From contig CAMRHE010000133.1 of the NCBI GenBank assembly GCA_947044405.1, positions 868,001 to 932,000 on the forward strand: a stretch of 64,000 nucleotides of DNA, written 5' to 3'. Positions within the stretch are counted from its first letter, which is position 1; the number at the start of each line of letters is the position of its first letter. The notes beneath the pieces were generated by a model. It did not search any database and had not been told where the DNA came from. It was given only the letters and a program-made list of their open reading frames with translations. The translations under genes and the position numbers were made by a program. This DNA comes from Leptodactylus fallax (Eukaryota > Chordata > Amphibia > Anura > Leptodactylidae). Below are positions 36,598-47,334 of the stretch, in pieces.

Positions 36598-37990
36598 GGA
36601 GCAGTGACCAGCAGAATAGTGAGCGCAGCTCTGGAGTATAATACAGGATGTAACTCAGGATCAGTACAGGATAAGTAATGTAATGTATGTACACAGTGAC
36701 TGCACCAGCAGAATAGTGAGTGCAGCTCTGGAGTATAATACAGGATATAACTCAGGATCAGTACAGGATAAGTAATGTAATGTATGTACACAGTGACTGC
36801 AACAGCAGAATAGTGAGTGCAGCTCTGGAGTATAATACAGGATGTAACTCAGGATCAGTACAGGATAAGTAATGTAATGTATGTACACAGTGACTGCACC
36901 AGCAGAATAGTGAGCGCAGCTCTGGAGTATAATACAGGATGTAACTCAGGATCAGTACAGGATAAGTAATGTAATGTATGTACACAGTGACTGCACCAGC
37001 AGAATAGTGAGCGCAGCTCTGGAGTATAATACAGGATGTAACTCAGGATCAGTACAGGATAAGTAATGTAATGTATGTACACAGTGACTGCACCAGCAGA
37101 ATAGTGAGTGCAGCTCTGGAGTATAATACAGGATATAACTCAGGATCAGTACAGGATAAGTAATGTAATGTATGTACACAGTGACTGCAACAGCAGAATA
37201 GTGAGTGCAGCTCTGGAGTATAATACAGGATGTAACTCAGGATCAGTACAGGATCAGTAATGTAATGTATGTACACAGTGACTGCACCAGCAGAATAGTG
37301 AGCGCAGCTCTGGAGTATAATACAAGATGTAACAAAGGATCAGTACAGGATAAGTAATGTAATGTATGTACACAGTGACTGCACCAGCAGAATAGTGAGT
37401 GCAGCTCTGGAGTATAATACAGGATGTAACTCAGGATCAGTACAGGATAAGTAATGTAATGTATGTACACAGTGACTGCACCAGTAGAATAGTGAGTGCA
37501 GCTCTGGAGTATAATACAGGATATAACTCAGGATCAGTACAGGATAAGTAATGTAATGTATGTACACAGTGACTGCACCCGCAGAATAGTGAGTGCAGCT
37601 CTGGAGTATAATACTGGATGTAACTCAGGATCAGTACAGGATAAGTAATGTAATGTATGTACACAGTGACTGTACCAGCAGAATAGTGAGTGCAGCTCTG
37701 GAGTATAATACAGGATGTAACTCAGGATCAGTACAGGATAAGTAATGTAATGTATGTACACAGTGACTGCACCAGCAGAATAGTGAGTGCAGCTCTGGAG
37801 TATAATACAGGATATAACTCAGGATCAGTACAGGATAAGTAATGTAATGTATGTACACAGTGACTGCAACAGCAGAATAGTGAGTGCAGCTCTGGAGTAT
37901 AATACAGGATGTAACTCAGGATCAGTACAGGATCAGTAATGTAATGCATGTACACAGTGACTGCACCAGCAGAATAGTGAGTGCAGCTCC
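36598..37990. repeat. 97-bp tandem array, ~14.3 copies
   Basis: The unit runs CAGCAGAATAGTGAGTGCAG, CTCTGGAGTATAATACAGGA, TGTAACTCAGGATCAGTACA, GGATAAGTAATGTAATGTAT, GTACACAGTGACTGCAC. Copies differ at few positions, so the array is young or kept homogeneous. Variant bases (GATATAACTC, CTGCAACAG, GGATCAGTAATG) recur seven units apart. It ends about 30 bp from the donor of exon 6. The repeated minus-strand frame (MYIHYITYPVLILSYILYYT) is an artefact. Confidence 0.97.
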
Positions 37991-38020
37991 TGTGGCCGAG
38001 CCATAATCGATTTCCCTTAC

Positions 38021-38147
38021 CAGTGAGGTAGCATAGCTCTGGTAGCAGGTGAACAACCCTGGGAGAGTCACATGCCTCATTCTTCTTCCCCTTCAAGCTG
38101 CTAACCAGCATGGGCTGGAATAAGTCTGTCAGTTCTAGATTGTATTG
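38021..38147 (-). CDS. piwil4: piwil4 exon 6: PAZ-MID linker
   Basis: The 127-nt exon encodes QYNLELTDLFQPMLVSSLKG, KKNEACDSPR and HLLPELCYLTG, the linker after PAZ with the conserved LxPELCxLTG element. The acceptor is tttttag and the donor gtaagg. It ends in phase 1. The 97-bp tandem array reaches to about 30 bp downstream of this donor, so the 5' end of the following intron is almost entirely satellite. Confidence 0.94.
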
Positions 38148-38642
38148 CTAAAAAAAGAGAGAACCAGATAAGCACAATCCTATATGTCACTGCATTAAAA
38201 ACTTACTAAACGTTTCAGAAACAATTTCCCCCTGTACTATGTACAGAAAATCCACCTAATTGGCAGATAGGGGCGGTGTCGTAGTAGTGGGGGAAATCTG
38301 GATGGAACATTATAATATAATGTCTCAGGGGTCACTGAGATGGGACAGATTAATGTCTGAGGGACCACTGTGGGGACAGGTTAATATGTAATGTCTGGGG
38401 GTGCAGGTAATGTGTGACTGCAGGGGCATTTGATTGTGTCACGGGCCACTAATGGGCATTATACTATGTGGGGGGCACTAAGGGGGCATAATAATTTGTG
38501 CAGGTCAGGTATGTCTAAGTGGTGGTGATTGGGGGACCACTTATGAAACCTTTGCACTGAACCCACCAATGTGTTAAACCGCGCTGCCCCTTGCCTAGAT
38601 GTGTTCTAAATCTATCAATATTTCATGCAAAATCCATTCTAC
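38148..38642. other. Intron 5, no other feature
   Basis: The 495-bp intron between exons 5 and 6 contains simple diverged text with repeated GTCTGAGGGACCACTG-like phrases (38330-38470). No gene or clear element was seen. Confidence 0.5.
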
Positions 38643-38754
38643 CTGTTTATAATACTCCACGTAAGAAATCTTAGTGCCGTCTTTTTTCGGGAATGTGTCT
38701 GTGGGTTTGGTAGACCAGTCGATATCATCCACTCTGTAGGTCTTATTGTTGTAC
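38643..38754 (-). CDS. piwil4: piwil4 exon 5: PAZ domain end
   Basis: The 112-nt exon encodes [18 protein letters not shown], then [17 protein letters not shown]. This is the end of PAZ, the most recognisable segment of the gene, and it resembles vertebrate PIWIL4 more than PIWIL1 or PIWIL2. The acceptor follows a T-rich tract ending in tttttag, and the donor is gtagaa. It ends in phase 0 directly before Gln-Tyr of exon 6. Confidence 0.95.
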
Positions 38755-38997
38755 CTAAAAAAAGAGTAAAACCTTTGTAAAATAATGTAAGAATAGACTC
38801 CAAATGGGCAATGACAATATGGCCATGAACGGTTGTGTGTCCTGGACATCTGTACGCTACTGCGCCCCCTAGTGGTACAGAGTCCTATCTGGCATGGGTA
38901 CTTGTAAAATCTCAGGCTCTCCCAGTGCCAAGAATTACAGTACTTAGCACCCATGGCTGTATATATAAGCTAGTGTGGTCACACTGCCCCAGGGTAA

Positions 38998-39356
38998 TAG
39001 CCAAGATCAGAGAATACTCCAACCCTCGTTAATTAACCCTTATGATGCTGCACAAGCAAAGGTGAAGATCAGAGTATACTTCAATCCCGGCCAGTTAACC
39101 CTTGCGATGGTGCCCAGGTAATGACCAAAATCAGAGAATACTTCAATCCTGGTTAGTTAACCCTCGTGATGCTGCAGAAGCAAAGGCCAAGATCAAGGTA
39201 TACTCCAATCCTGACCAGTTAACCCTTGTGATTCTTCCCAGTAGTCAATGGCCAAGATCAGAGAATACTCCAATCCCGGTTCATTAACCCTTGTGATGCT
39301 GCACAAGCAAAAGTCAAGATCAGGTTATACTCCAACCTCGGCCATCGTGATGCTGC
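38998..39356. repeat. ~60-67-bp tandem array in intron 4
   Basis: Five to six diverged copies of AAGATCAGAGAATACTCCAA then TCCCGGTTAGTTAACCCTTG then TGATGCTGCACAAGCAAAGG. Copies start near 39003, 39063, 39127, 39188, 39255 and 39316. The array lies between exons 4 and 5. Confidence 0.88.
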
Positions 39357-39566
39357 AATCACTGGTGACTGTAGCAACACGAGGGGGTAAGGATCTCTTG
39401 AGTATTGGTTTAATGGTATAGTCCTTCCAAAAACACCCCAAAATGCACAAATCAAAAGCTCACACAGCAACACCCCTTAACAAAATAAAGTTACAGCTCT
39501 CAAGTAAGGCAAGAACAGAAGAATGATTGAGGTTAAGTAACTTTTATTATCAGTAATAAGCCGTAC

Positions 39567-39764
39567 CTGGTTAACACTACCAACCCCAGAAACTCTTTCT
39601 CACAGGCGTCGATGAACCTCTCTTTGGAGATCTTGGAGTACAGGTCATTCATGGAGTCCAGCACCGTCTCATTGCGCAGGACTTTGTGGCTCACGTCTGC
39701 GCTCATTGTCAGCTGTTTCTCTAGGTACGAGATAGACACAGAGAATCCGGGCCACAGAGTCAGC
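39567..39764 (-). CDS. piwil4: piwil4 exon 4: PAZ domain
   Basis: The 198-nt exon reads LTLWPGFSVSISYLEKQL, then ADVSHKVLRNETVLDSM and FLGLVVLTR. These are core PAZ residues of the PIWI clade. The acceptor is attcatag and the donor is gtacgg, a weaker donor than those of the other exons. It is phase 2 on both sides; its last AG joins the first G of exon 5 to make Arg, followed by Tyr-Asn-Asn. Confidence 0.95.
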
Positions 39765-39936
39765 CTATGAATAAAGACAGGCAAGAGTTAATATCTGCCG
39801 ATGCTACTACATGTATAAGGCTGGCCATAGATTTACAGCCAAGCAGATAAGAAAAATGACACTTTACAATATTGTGAGGTTTTGTTACCATCCGGATAAT
39901 CTTCACATTATTACTGATTCCAAGTACTACACACAG

Positions 39937-41478
39937 TGGGGCATATTTACTAATAGGAGTCCGACACCTTTCTGTCTACTTTTGCGCCGTTTATGGTGCG
40001 TGGTATTTACGACATATTTATGAACAGTGTGCACCAGAAAGAACAGAAAAATACAACAGGCTCGACACTGTAATAGTACAGCGAATGACGGGTATTTAAA
40101 TATGGCGAACAGTCAGGAGCTAAGCAGGCCGCCATAGCCATTTTCCTTTGGTGCATGGGGGCCGCTATTTTGGCGAGGATCGCCGGCACCCAGAACGAGA
40201 TCCGGGGAGCCCAGGCTTGTCTGGCATATACTTCTATTACAGGCTGCTTTACAAATGCCAATATTTTGCAATGCATTGCATTAGTAATCAGACCCCCCGG
40301 GGTCTAATAAATGCAATATGTATATAAAAAAAAAAAAATTAAAAAGAAGTAAAAGTTCAAATCACCCCCTTTCCCTAGAATACATATAAAAGTACAAAAT
40401 TACTGTGAAACACATACACATTAGGTATCCCTGTGTCCGAAACGCCCGGTCTACAAACTTATAAATATATTTTTCCCATGCGGTGAACGCCGCAGCGGCA
40501 AAAAAAAAATCAAAAGTGCGAACCGAAGTTTTTTCACTGTTTTGCCTCTGATAACAATTTGAATAAAAGTTATCAAAGCAATAGATATTCCCCAAAATGG
40601 TATATATAAAAGTACACCTGGCCCTGCAAAAAAAGACGTCCTATGTATCCTTGTACACGGAAATATAAAAAGTTATGGGTGTCAGAATATGGCGACTTTT
40701 CTAAATTTTTTTTTGCAATATTTTAGATTTTTGTTAGGGGGTTAAAATGTACATAAAACTATATAAATTTGGTATCTCCGGAATCGTACTGAAACATAGA
40801 ATACAGGTGACAGGTCATTTTGGCTGCAGAGTGAACGCCGTAATAACGACGCCCGTAAGAAAGTCGAACAAATGAACTTTTTCTCCAAATCCACCCCATT
40901 CTGATTTTTTTTCCAGCTTCCCAGTACATTGTACAGAATAATAAATGATACCATTATGAAGAACAATTTGTCCCGCAAAAATTAAGCCCTCCTATGGCTC
41001 TGGGAACGGAAAACTAAAAAAGTTATAGGATTTGAAAGGCGGGGAGTCAAAAATGAAAATCAAAAAATGTTCCCAGCGTGAAGGGGTTAAAGTGGTGTAA
41101 TCAATTTACAGCAATTTACTTTGTGCGCTATAAATTTCCATCGTGCGCCACATATTTATCTCCTCAATAACAGAGCGATGATTTGTGTCTGCTTATGTTG
41201 TGCCAAAAATTGTAGGGTATTTGATACGTGCGCCAAATATCTGTTCCTTACAGCCTGCAAAGTACATTTTTTGTCTACAGATTTTGTCAACGTGTTTTGC
41301 GCCAGATATTTGTCTCATGGTGAAGCTCGACACTTTTAGTCAGAACATTGGAGCTTCTAGAAACACTCCATATTGATGAAGGTCCGTACCACAGATTCAT
41401 AAATATGTCTAAAACTACGAACAGGATTCGTAGTTTAAGACAGGGCAAAGTTTGACACGATTGACAAATGTGCCCCAT
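39937..41478. repeat. Composite element with TGGGGCA ends
   Basis: The left end AGTGGGGCATATTTACTAAT and right end GATTGACAAATGTGCCCCAT are inverted relatives. The interior (40290-40800) contains text such as CATATAAAAGTACAAAATTA and CACATTAGGTATCCCTGTGT that recurs at 54000-54090, so the piece is a dispersed repeat. Poly-A tracts at 40328 and 40501. No transposase frame was seen. Confidence 0.6.
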
Positions 41479-41734
41479 TGTTCTCTAAATGAGAGTTTAA
41501 GTGAGTTTCACCCCACTGGGACCCCAACTGATCACCCCCAACCTCTGTTCAATGAAATTCAGTCAATTCAGAAGCAATCCTGTCCCTCAAACTACTCTTG
41601 CTTCTTCTCTCCTCTTCTTTTGGCCTTCACACAGTTGATGCTGCTGTGATCACAGGACTTTAGAAACTAGCAAAAGCTTTTTTAGCTTGCCTCTCTGGAA
41701 AATATATTCAAGTTACCTTAGCTCTGTCTACAGT

Positions 41735-41752
41735 ACTATCTATCTATCTATC
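41735..41752. repeat. TATC microsatellite
   Basis: About four to five copies of CTAT in a row within intron 3. It is short and adds nothing beyond a length marker. Confidence 0.8.
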
Positions 41753-42195
41753 TATGCCCATGCTTCTGGAATGAGATAAAGAATGAGCACATTTGGTCAT
41801 GATCTTTAGTATACAGAAAGTGACAGAATACAAATATTTAATGCTTGTCTCAAACCTCAGAAATGTATATTTAATAGCACTTTTTATTACTTTGGGCTCT
41901 TTAATGAGATTTCAAAAAATTTAATTCACATTTCAACAAAAGCTATTTGCAAAATGTCACTGCACAATCTGTATTGAGGTGTATGGTGAGATGATCTTTA
42001 TGGCAAGCATTTTACTGTGGAACTATGTGGAGGAAATACAAAATAATATCCACCCAAGACTGCACAGAAGTCAGAAAGCACCATCTTGTTTACATAGTTT
42101 CCAGTCAACTCATCTATTAAGAGGATATGGGGCAGGAAGCAGATGGCCTCGTTCTCTGTGTAATGGTCAGACCGGGTACTGCAGACCATTCACTT

Positions 42196-42455
42196 GAATA
42201 GCAATTATTATTTATTTATTATGCTTACTTATATAGCGCCATCATATTCCACAGCGCTGTACAGATATTGTTAGTCACTGTCCCATATAGGGCTCACCAT
42301 CTACATTCACTATGTCTTTGGAGTGTGGGAGGAAACCCACGCAAACACGGGTAGAACATACAAACTCTTTGCAGATGTTGTCCTTGGCAGGATTTGAACC
42401 CAGGAGTCCAGCGCTGCAAGGCTGCAGTGCTAACCACTAAGCTGCAGTTCAGCCA
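42196..42455 (-). repeat. tRNA-derived SINE
   Basis: Read on the minus strand it begins GCTTAGTGGTTAGCACTGCA (A box) and has GGGTTCAAATCCTGCC (B box), the two internal RNA polymerase III promoter elements. It continues with CACTCCAAAGACATAGTGAA and ends with GCGCTGTGGAATATGATGGC and an A/T-rich tail. A deleted copy is at 20823-20935 and a tail fragment near 1850. Confidence 0.82.
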
Positions 42456-43084
42456 CTACATTCTCTGTGTATCAGCTGATCAGTAGGGGTGCCCGGTGTC
42501 AGACCCCCACCAATCTGATACTGATGACCTATCCTTATGACACATTATCAAAATATTTTTAGCCCCCAAAAAACAGCACCACAGTTCCTTCCTTCTGAAG
42601 TCTGCTGAGACCCACTCGATCAAGAAGTAATGGTATATCCCAGCAATATGCTACCATACACCATCCACTATGAGATCAAAGATTGTCTCTCGCTGGGATG
42701 TCCTGTCCTGACATCCCATTGAATTGCATGTGCAATACTTAAATTTCCTCTGTGGCGGTGATGTGAGCTTTCCCATATTGACTTACTCTCTCTAGTCTAT
42801 GACCTTTGCACAAATGTACAGATGTGTCCACCCTTGTCTTACCTCCAATTTGGTTAATAACTTGTATTTCTCAGAAAACCAATTTAATATGACATTAAGG
42901 CATGCAAATAAAACTCTTGGGAGGCTGTAATGCACATCACAACCACTGGGTGACCACCTACGGACACATAGGGGATAGACCTCTTGTGACAGAATATCGT
43001 GAAATCATGTTGTTTTGAAACGGTGGTCATCGTGAGCCAAGAGGAAAGGAAAAATGGGATATGTGTGTCTATGTATGGTATATA

Positions 43085-44200
43085 CAGTGCTGGCCAAAAG
43101 TATTGGCACCCCTACAATTCTGTCAGAGAATACTCAATTTCTTCCAGAAAATGATTGCAATCACAAATGCTTTGGTAATAATATCTTCATTTATTTTGCT
43201 TGCAATGAAAAAACACAAAAGAGAATGAAAAAAAAAGTCAAATCATTGATCATTTTACACAAAACTCCAAAAATGGGCCGGACAAAAGTATTGGCACCCT
43301 CAGCCTAATACTTGGTAGCACAACCTTTAGACAAAATAACTGCGAACAACCGCTTCCGGTAACCATCAATGAGTTTCTTACAATGCTCTGCTGGAATTTT
43401 AGACCATTCTTCTTTGGCAAATTTCTCCAGGTCCCTGAGATGTGAAGGGTGCCTTCTCCAAACTGCCATTTTGAGATCTCTGTCATTCAGACGCTGACGG
43501 ATAGTACGGGTTGACACTGTTGTACCCTCGGACTGCAGGGCAGCTAGATCTTGTTTGGATGTTAGTCGATGTTCTTTAGCCACCATCCGCACAATCTTTC
43601 GTTGAAATCTCTCATCAATTTTTCTTTTCCGTCCACATCTAGGGAGGTTAGCCACAGTGCCATGGGCTTTAAACTTCTTGATGACACTGCGCACGGTAGA
43701 CACAGGAACATTCAGGTCTTTGGAGATGGACTTGTAGCCTTGAGATTGCTTATGCTTCCTCACAATTTTGCTTCTCAAGTCCTCAGACAGTTCTTTGGTC
43801 TTCTTTCTTTTCTCCATGGTCAATGTGGTACACACAAGGACACAGGACAGAGGTTGAGTCAACTTTAATCCATTTCAACTGGCTGCAAGTGTGATTTAGT
43901 TATTGCCACCACCTGTTATGTGCCACAGGTAAGTAACAGGTGCTGTTAATTACACAAATTAGAGAAGCATCACATGATTTTTCAAAGGGTGCCAATACTT
44001 TTGTCCACCCCCTTTTTTATGTTTGGTGAGCAATTATATCCAATTTGGCTTTTTGACAATTCTTTTTGTGGTTTTTCCATTGACGACAAATTAAATGAAG
44101 ATATTATTACCAAAGCATTTGTGATTGCAATCATTTTCTGGAAGAAATTGAGTATTATCTGACAGAATTGCAGGGGTGCCAATACTTTTGGCCAGCACTG
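43085..44200 (-). mobile_element. Tc1-like transposon E, core deleted
   Basis: The ends CAGTGCTGGCCAAAAGTATT and AATACTTTTGGCCAGCACTG are perfect inverted repeats of 20 bp, flanked by TA at 43083-43084 and 44201-44202. At 1116 bp it is about 480 bp shorter than a complete Tc1. A second inverted pair lies inside (GGGCCGGACAAAAGTATTGG with the copy near 43990). It is a different subfamily from B, C and D. Confidence 0.95.
43305..43817 (-). pseudogene. Catalytic-core-less Tc1 transposase, uninterrupted frame
   Basis: From the ATG at 43815-43817 an uninterrupted frame of 170 codons starts MEKRKKTKELSEDLRSKIVR. It keeps both helix-turn-helix parts and the linker GRKRKIDERFQRKIVRMV. After LKMAVWRRHP it jumps to LRDLEKFAKEEWSKIPAEHC and the C-terminal end YRKRLFAVILSKGCATKY. 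The segment with all three DDE residues is deleted in frame. Such a protein could bind Tc1 ends but not cut. It may equally be a chance in-frame deletion. Confidence 0.85.
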
Positions 44201-44231
44201 TAGTTATATAACACCACAGTATTTGTCTTAC

Positions 44232-44312
44232 TTGTGCTGCGGAATATTCACAGGATCTGAGGGGCAGAAGTAGTTACGTCCCACCTGGTACATGTTGAGG
44301 CATTTAAATACC
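44232..44312 (-). CDS. piwil4: piwil4 exon 3: PAZ domain start
   Basis: This short 81-nt exon encodes [15 protein letters not shown] and [11 protein letters not shown]. The MYQVGRNYF segment is a hallmark of the PAZ region of PIWI proteins, which anchors the 2'-O-methylated 3' end of the piRNA. The acceptor is ttttcag and the donor gtaaga. Both ends are in phase 2 and agree with exons 2 and 4. It lies just outside the Tc1 derivative that ends at 44200, leaving only about 30 bp between the element and the splice donor. Confidence 0.92.
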
Positions 44313-45485
44313 CTGAAAATGGCACAAAATACAGATATTACTACATCAAATATAAAAAAACTATACAAACTATATAGGTGAGAGAGATCTTAGGGGTAAA
44401 GTGATACTCCCAGAATATAGTCACACAATGCAATTTTTTGTAAATTTTTTTATACAACACAATAAAAAGAGGTATTATAACTGTGGTCTGCCATGTCTTC
44501 CCATATGTGACAATAGCTATATAATATGTATGACACATGGGTTGCATCCTATAGACAGTAGGATTTTTGGCACTTGATTATAATTCCAGGATTTCTAGCG
44601 TCTTCTATTTTCCTGGAGAGTAAAGTGCGGCCAGAACAGGCTTCTATTATCTGTTATATACAGAGATAAATTGCTGTGCACGATGCTGCTGAGATCGTGA
44701 GGTTTCTGTGGATGCGACACAAGAGGAAATGTCAGCAACGTTATATTTTCTGCTGTGTTTTGATAAAAAAAAAAAAAGTATAATACTATAAATGAAGAAT
44801 AGACGTGCGGTATAAGATGACAGAGACATCGCACGTTAAAGGGACACTAAAGTTTATATTCTGTTTGTGACCTGTAAACATTTCTGACTGTAATATAAGT
44901 CAGGTAAATGCTGCCTCTTAAAGGGAAAGTTTGACCAAATCAAGTTTTTATGTAAAACATATTTTTTATATAAAGTTGTGTTTTTCTTTTTTTGTTTTTT
45001 TTTAATTCTATGTCATTATCTATACTAAAATATAATCCCAATACTTTGCAGTTTTCATTGAACCTCAAAATAGTCTGAGGCTAAATTCACACGACCAAGT
45101 GATGTTCTTCGATGGACGTCACACGGCAGCATTAAATTCAATGTCAGTGAATGGGGACTATCCACATGACGATTATTTTGATGGTCCGTTGTCACAGACC
45201 GTCAAAATATAGGACATGTTCTAATATTGTCAGTTTTCACGGATCCCTCCCTACAAGTATGTATGGGGAAAATGTGAAAATGGGTGCCCCTTGGGGGCAA
45301 GACGGTTGTGATAAATGTTTTTCATAGTAGTTTCAGTTGTCTGAACGAAGCCTTACACTTCCTGTTCTGTAGAGATAACTTCTCAGCAGTCATCTCATTA
45401 TCACCATAGACAGGCTTACAATGACAGGTAACGCCTAAATATAGATAACTCAGGGTCCACCATTTACCATAGGTGGACCTATGTA
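44313..45485. other. Intron 2 left part, dispersed repeats
   Basis: The part 44930-45075 (CAAATCAAGTTTTTATGTAA ... CAATACTTTGCAGTTTTCAT) resembles 22280-22380. The part 45355-45470 is the inverted relative of 30050-30170. No gene was seen. Confidence 0.45.
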
Positions 45486-46712
45486 CAGTGGGGAAAAAAA
45501 GTATTTAGTCAGCCACCAATTGTGCAAGTTCTCCCACTTAAAAAGATGAGGCCGGCCTGTAATTGTCATCATAGGTAGACCTCAACTATGAGAGACAAAA
45601 TGAGAAAACATATCCAGAAAATCACATTGTCTGATTTTTTTAAGAATTTATTTGCAAATTATGGTGGAAAATAAGTATTTGGTCAATAACAAAAGTTCAT
45701 CTCAATACTTTGTTATATATCCTTTGTTGGCAATGACAGAGGTCAAACGTTTTCTGTAAGTCTTCACAAGGTTGGCACACACTGTTGCTGGTATGTTGGC
45801 CCATTCCTCCGTGCAGATCTCCTCTAGAGCAGGGATGTTTTGGGGCTGTCGCTGGGCAACACGGACTTTCAACTCCATCCAAAGGTTTTCTATGGGGTTG
45901 AGATCTGGAGACTGGCTAGGCCACTCCAGGACCTTGAAATGCTTCTTATGAAGCCGCTCCTTCGTTGTCTTGGCGGTGTGCTTGGGATCATTGTCATGCT
46001 GAAAGAGCCAGCCACGTTTCATCTTCAATGCCCTTGCTGATGGAAGGAGGTTTGCACTCAAAATCTCACCATACATGGCCCCATTCATTATTACATGTAC
46101 ACGGATCAGTCGTCCTGGGCCCTTTACAGAGAAACAGCCCCATAGCATGATGTTGCCCCCCCATGCTTCACAGTAGGTATGGTGTTCTTTGGATACAACT
46201 CAGCATTCACTCTCCTCCAAACACGACGAGTTGTGTTTCTACCAAACAGTTCTACTTTGGTTTCATCTGACCATATGACATTCTCCCAATACTCTTCTGG
46301 AACATCCAAATGCTCTCTAGCAAACCTCAGACGGGCCCGGATATGTACTGGCTTAAGCAGGGGGACTGTTTGAGGTTGTGGACAGGTGTCTTTTATACTG
46401 ATAACAATGTCACACAGGAGCCATTACTACAGGTAATGAGTGGAGGACAGAGGAGCCTCTTAAAGAAGAAGTTACAGGTCTGTGAGAGCCAGAAATCTTG
46501 CTTGTTTGTAGGTGACCAAATACTTATTTTCCACCATAACTTGCAAATAAATTCTTAAAAAAATCAGACAATGTGATTTTCTGGATTAGTTTTCTCATTT
46601 TGTCTCTCATAGTTGAGGTCTACCTATGATGACAATTACAGGCCGGCCTCATCTTTTTAAGTGGGAGAACTTGCACAATTGGTGGCTGACTAAATACTTT
46701 TTTTCCCCACTG
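45486..46712 (-). mobile_element. Tc1-like transposon C, deletion derivative
   Basis: Ends CAGTGGGGAAAAAAAGTATT and ACTTTTTTTCCCCACTG, TA at 45484-45485 and 46713-46714. At 1227 bp it lacks ~376 bp compared with element B. The deletion joins AAGCAGGGGGAC to TGTTTGAGG near 46366, with GAC as possible 3-bp microhomology. It lies in intron 2 in the same orientation as the PIWI gene. Confidence 0.95.
45702..46366 (-). pseudogene. Tc1-like transposase pseudogene (element C), N-terminus lost
   Basis: Only the catalytic half remains: [32 protein letters not shown] and [12 protein letters not shown] to ANKGYITKY. The DNA-binding part, with the start codon, is removed by the deletion. The base missing from the G run near 46157 shifts the frame before [10 protein letters not shown], as in B and D. 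Confidence 0.92.
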
Positions 46713-47140
46713 TACCTATGTGGACCTGCACAATGCCGTTTGCACAGGTCACAGAGCATGTCCACTACACCACCCCACAGAAATCAATGTTGCTGATGTA
46801 TCAAGTCTAGCGCTTTGCCAGAGTTTGCCCCTGATTTATGATAAGGTGCACACATCATCATAACCTGTCCACAATAAGGACATCAGAACCACAGAACATA
46901 GAAAGTTCCTGTATTCATGGTCAGATCCATTGACTACCGATCAAGATGTCACCACTAAGATGGTTAGAGAAAATTTTTAAAACTATGCAAAATTTTAAAT
47001 TATTTATATTTGCAAAAATGTTTAATTTTTAATTGTCTACACATAAATATGGTTATGTTTGTAGGACAACCCCTTTAATATAATCTGGTCTGTTGGGGGA
47101 TAAGAATCAGATAATACTATTGTAATTCCAGAGAACTTAC
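46713..47140. other. Intron 2 right part, no feature seen
   Basis: Diverged intronic text with a MITE-like fragment (GGACAACCCCTTTAATATAA near 47063) just 75 bp from the donor of exon 2. No coding sequence other than exon 2 was seen. Confidence 0.35.
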
Positions 47141-47262
47141 TTTTTGAACAGGACACTAAAGAAATGGATGCAGACGGGGGATCCTGGTATCTGTGTGGTG
47201 GTCAGGGTCACCGTGATCTTCACAACTTCCCCACTTTTGGTGGTACTGGTCAGTTCTGTTAC
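47141..47262 (-). CDS. piwil4: piwil4 exon 2: linker to PAZ
   Basis: The exon is 122 nt and encodes [20 protein letters not shown] followed by [15 protein letters not shown]. This matches the linker that leads into the PAZ domain. The acceptor reads gtttag and the donor gtaagt. It starts in phase 0 and leaves two bases (AA), completed to Lys by the next exon. It is too short and lacks a Met, so it is only recognisable by homology and by phase agreement with its neighbours. Confidence 0.92.
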
Positions 47263-47334
47263 CTAAACATGACATGGATGACATAAGCTTCACCAGTAAA
47301 TACAGTTTCTCTATATTACTAAGGCTAGGTGGTT

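Noticed and set aside
36588..38111. Repeated minus-strand 75-codon frames (MYIHYITYPVLILSYILYYT)
   Set aside because: The frames recur every 97 bp because the DNA repeats. The starts are in the repeat unit. Only the exon 6 part of the last one is real coding sequence.
42196..42455. tRNA gene
   Set aside because: The A and B boxes belong to a SINE head; the rest of the sequence does not fold as a tRNA and related truncated copies exist in the window.
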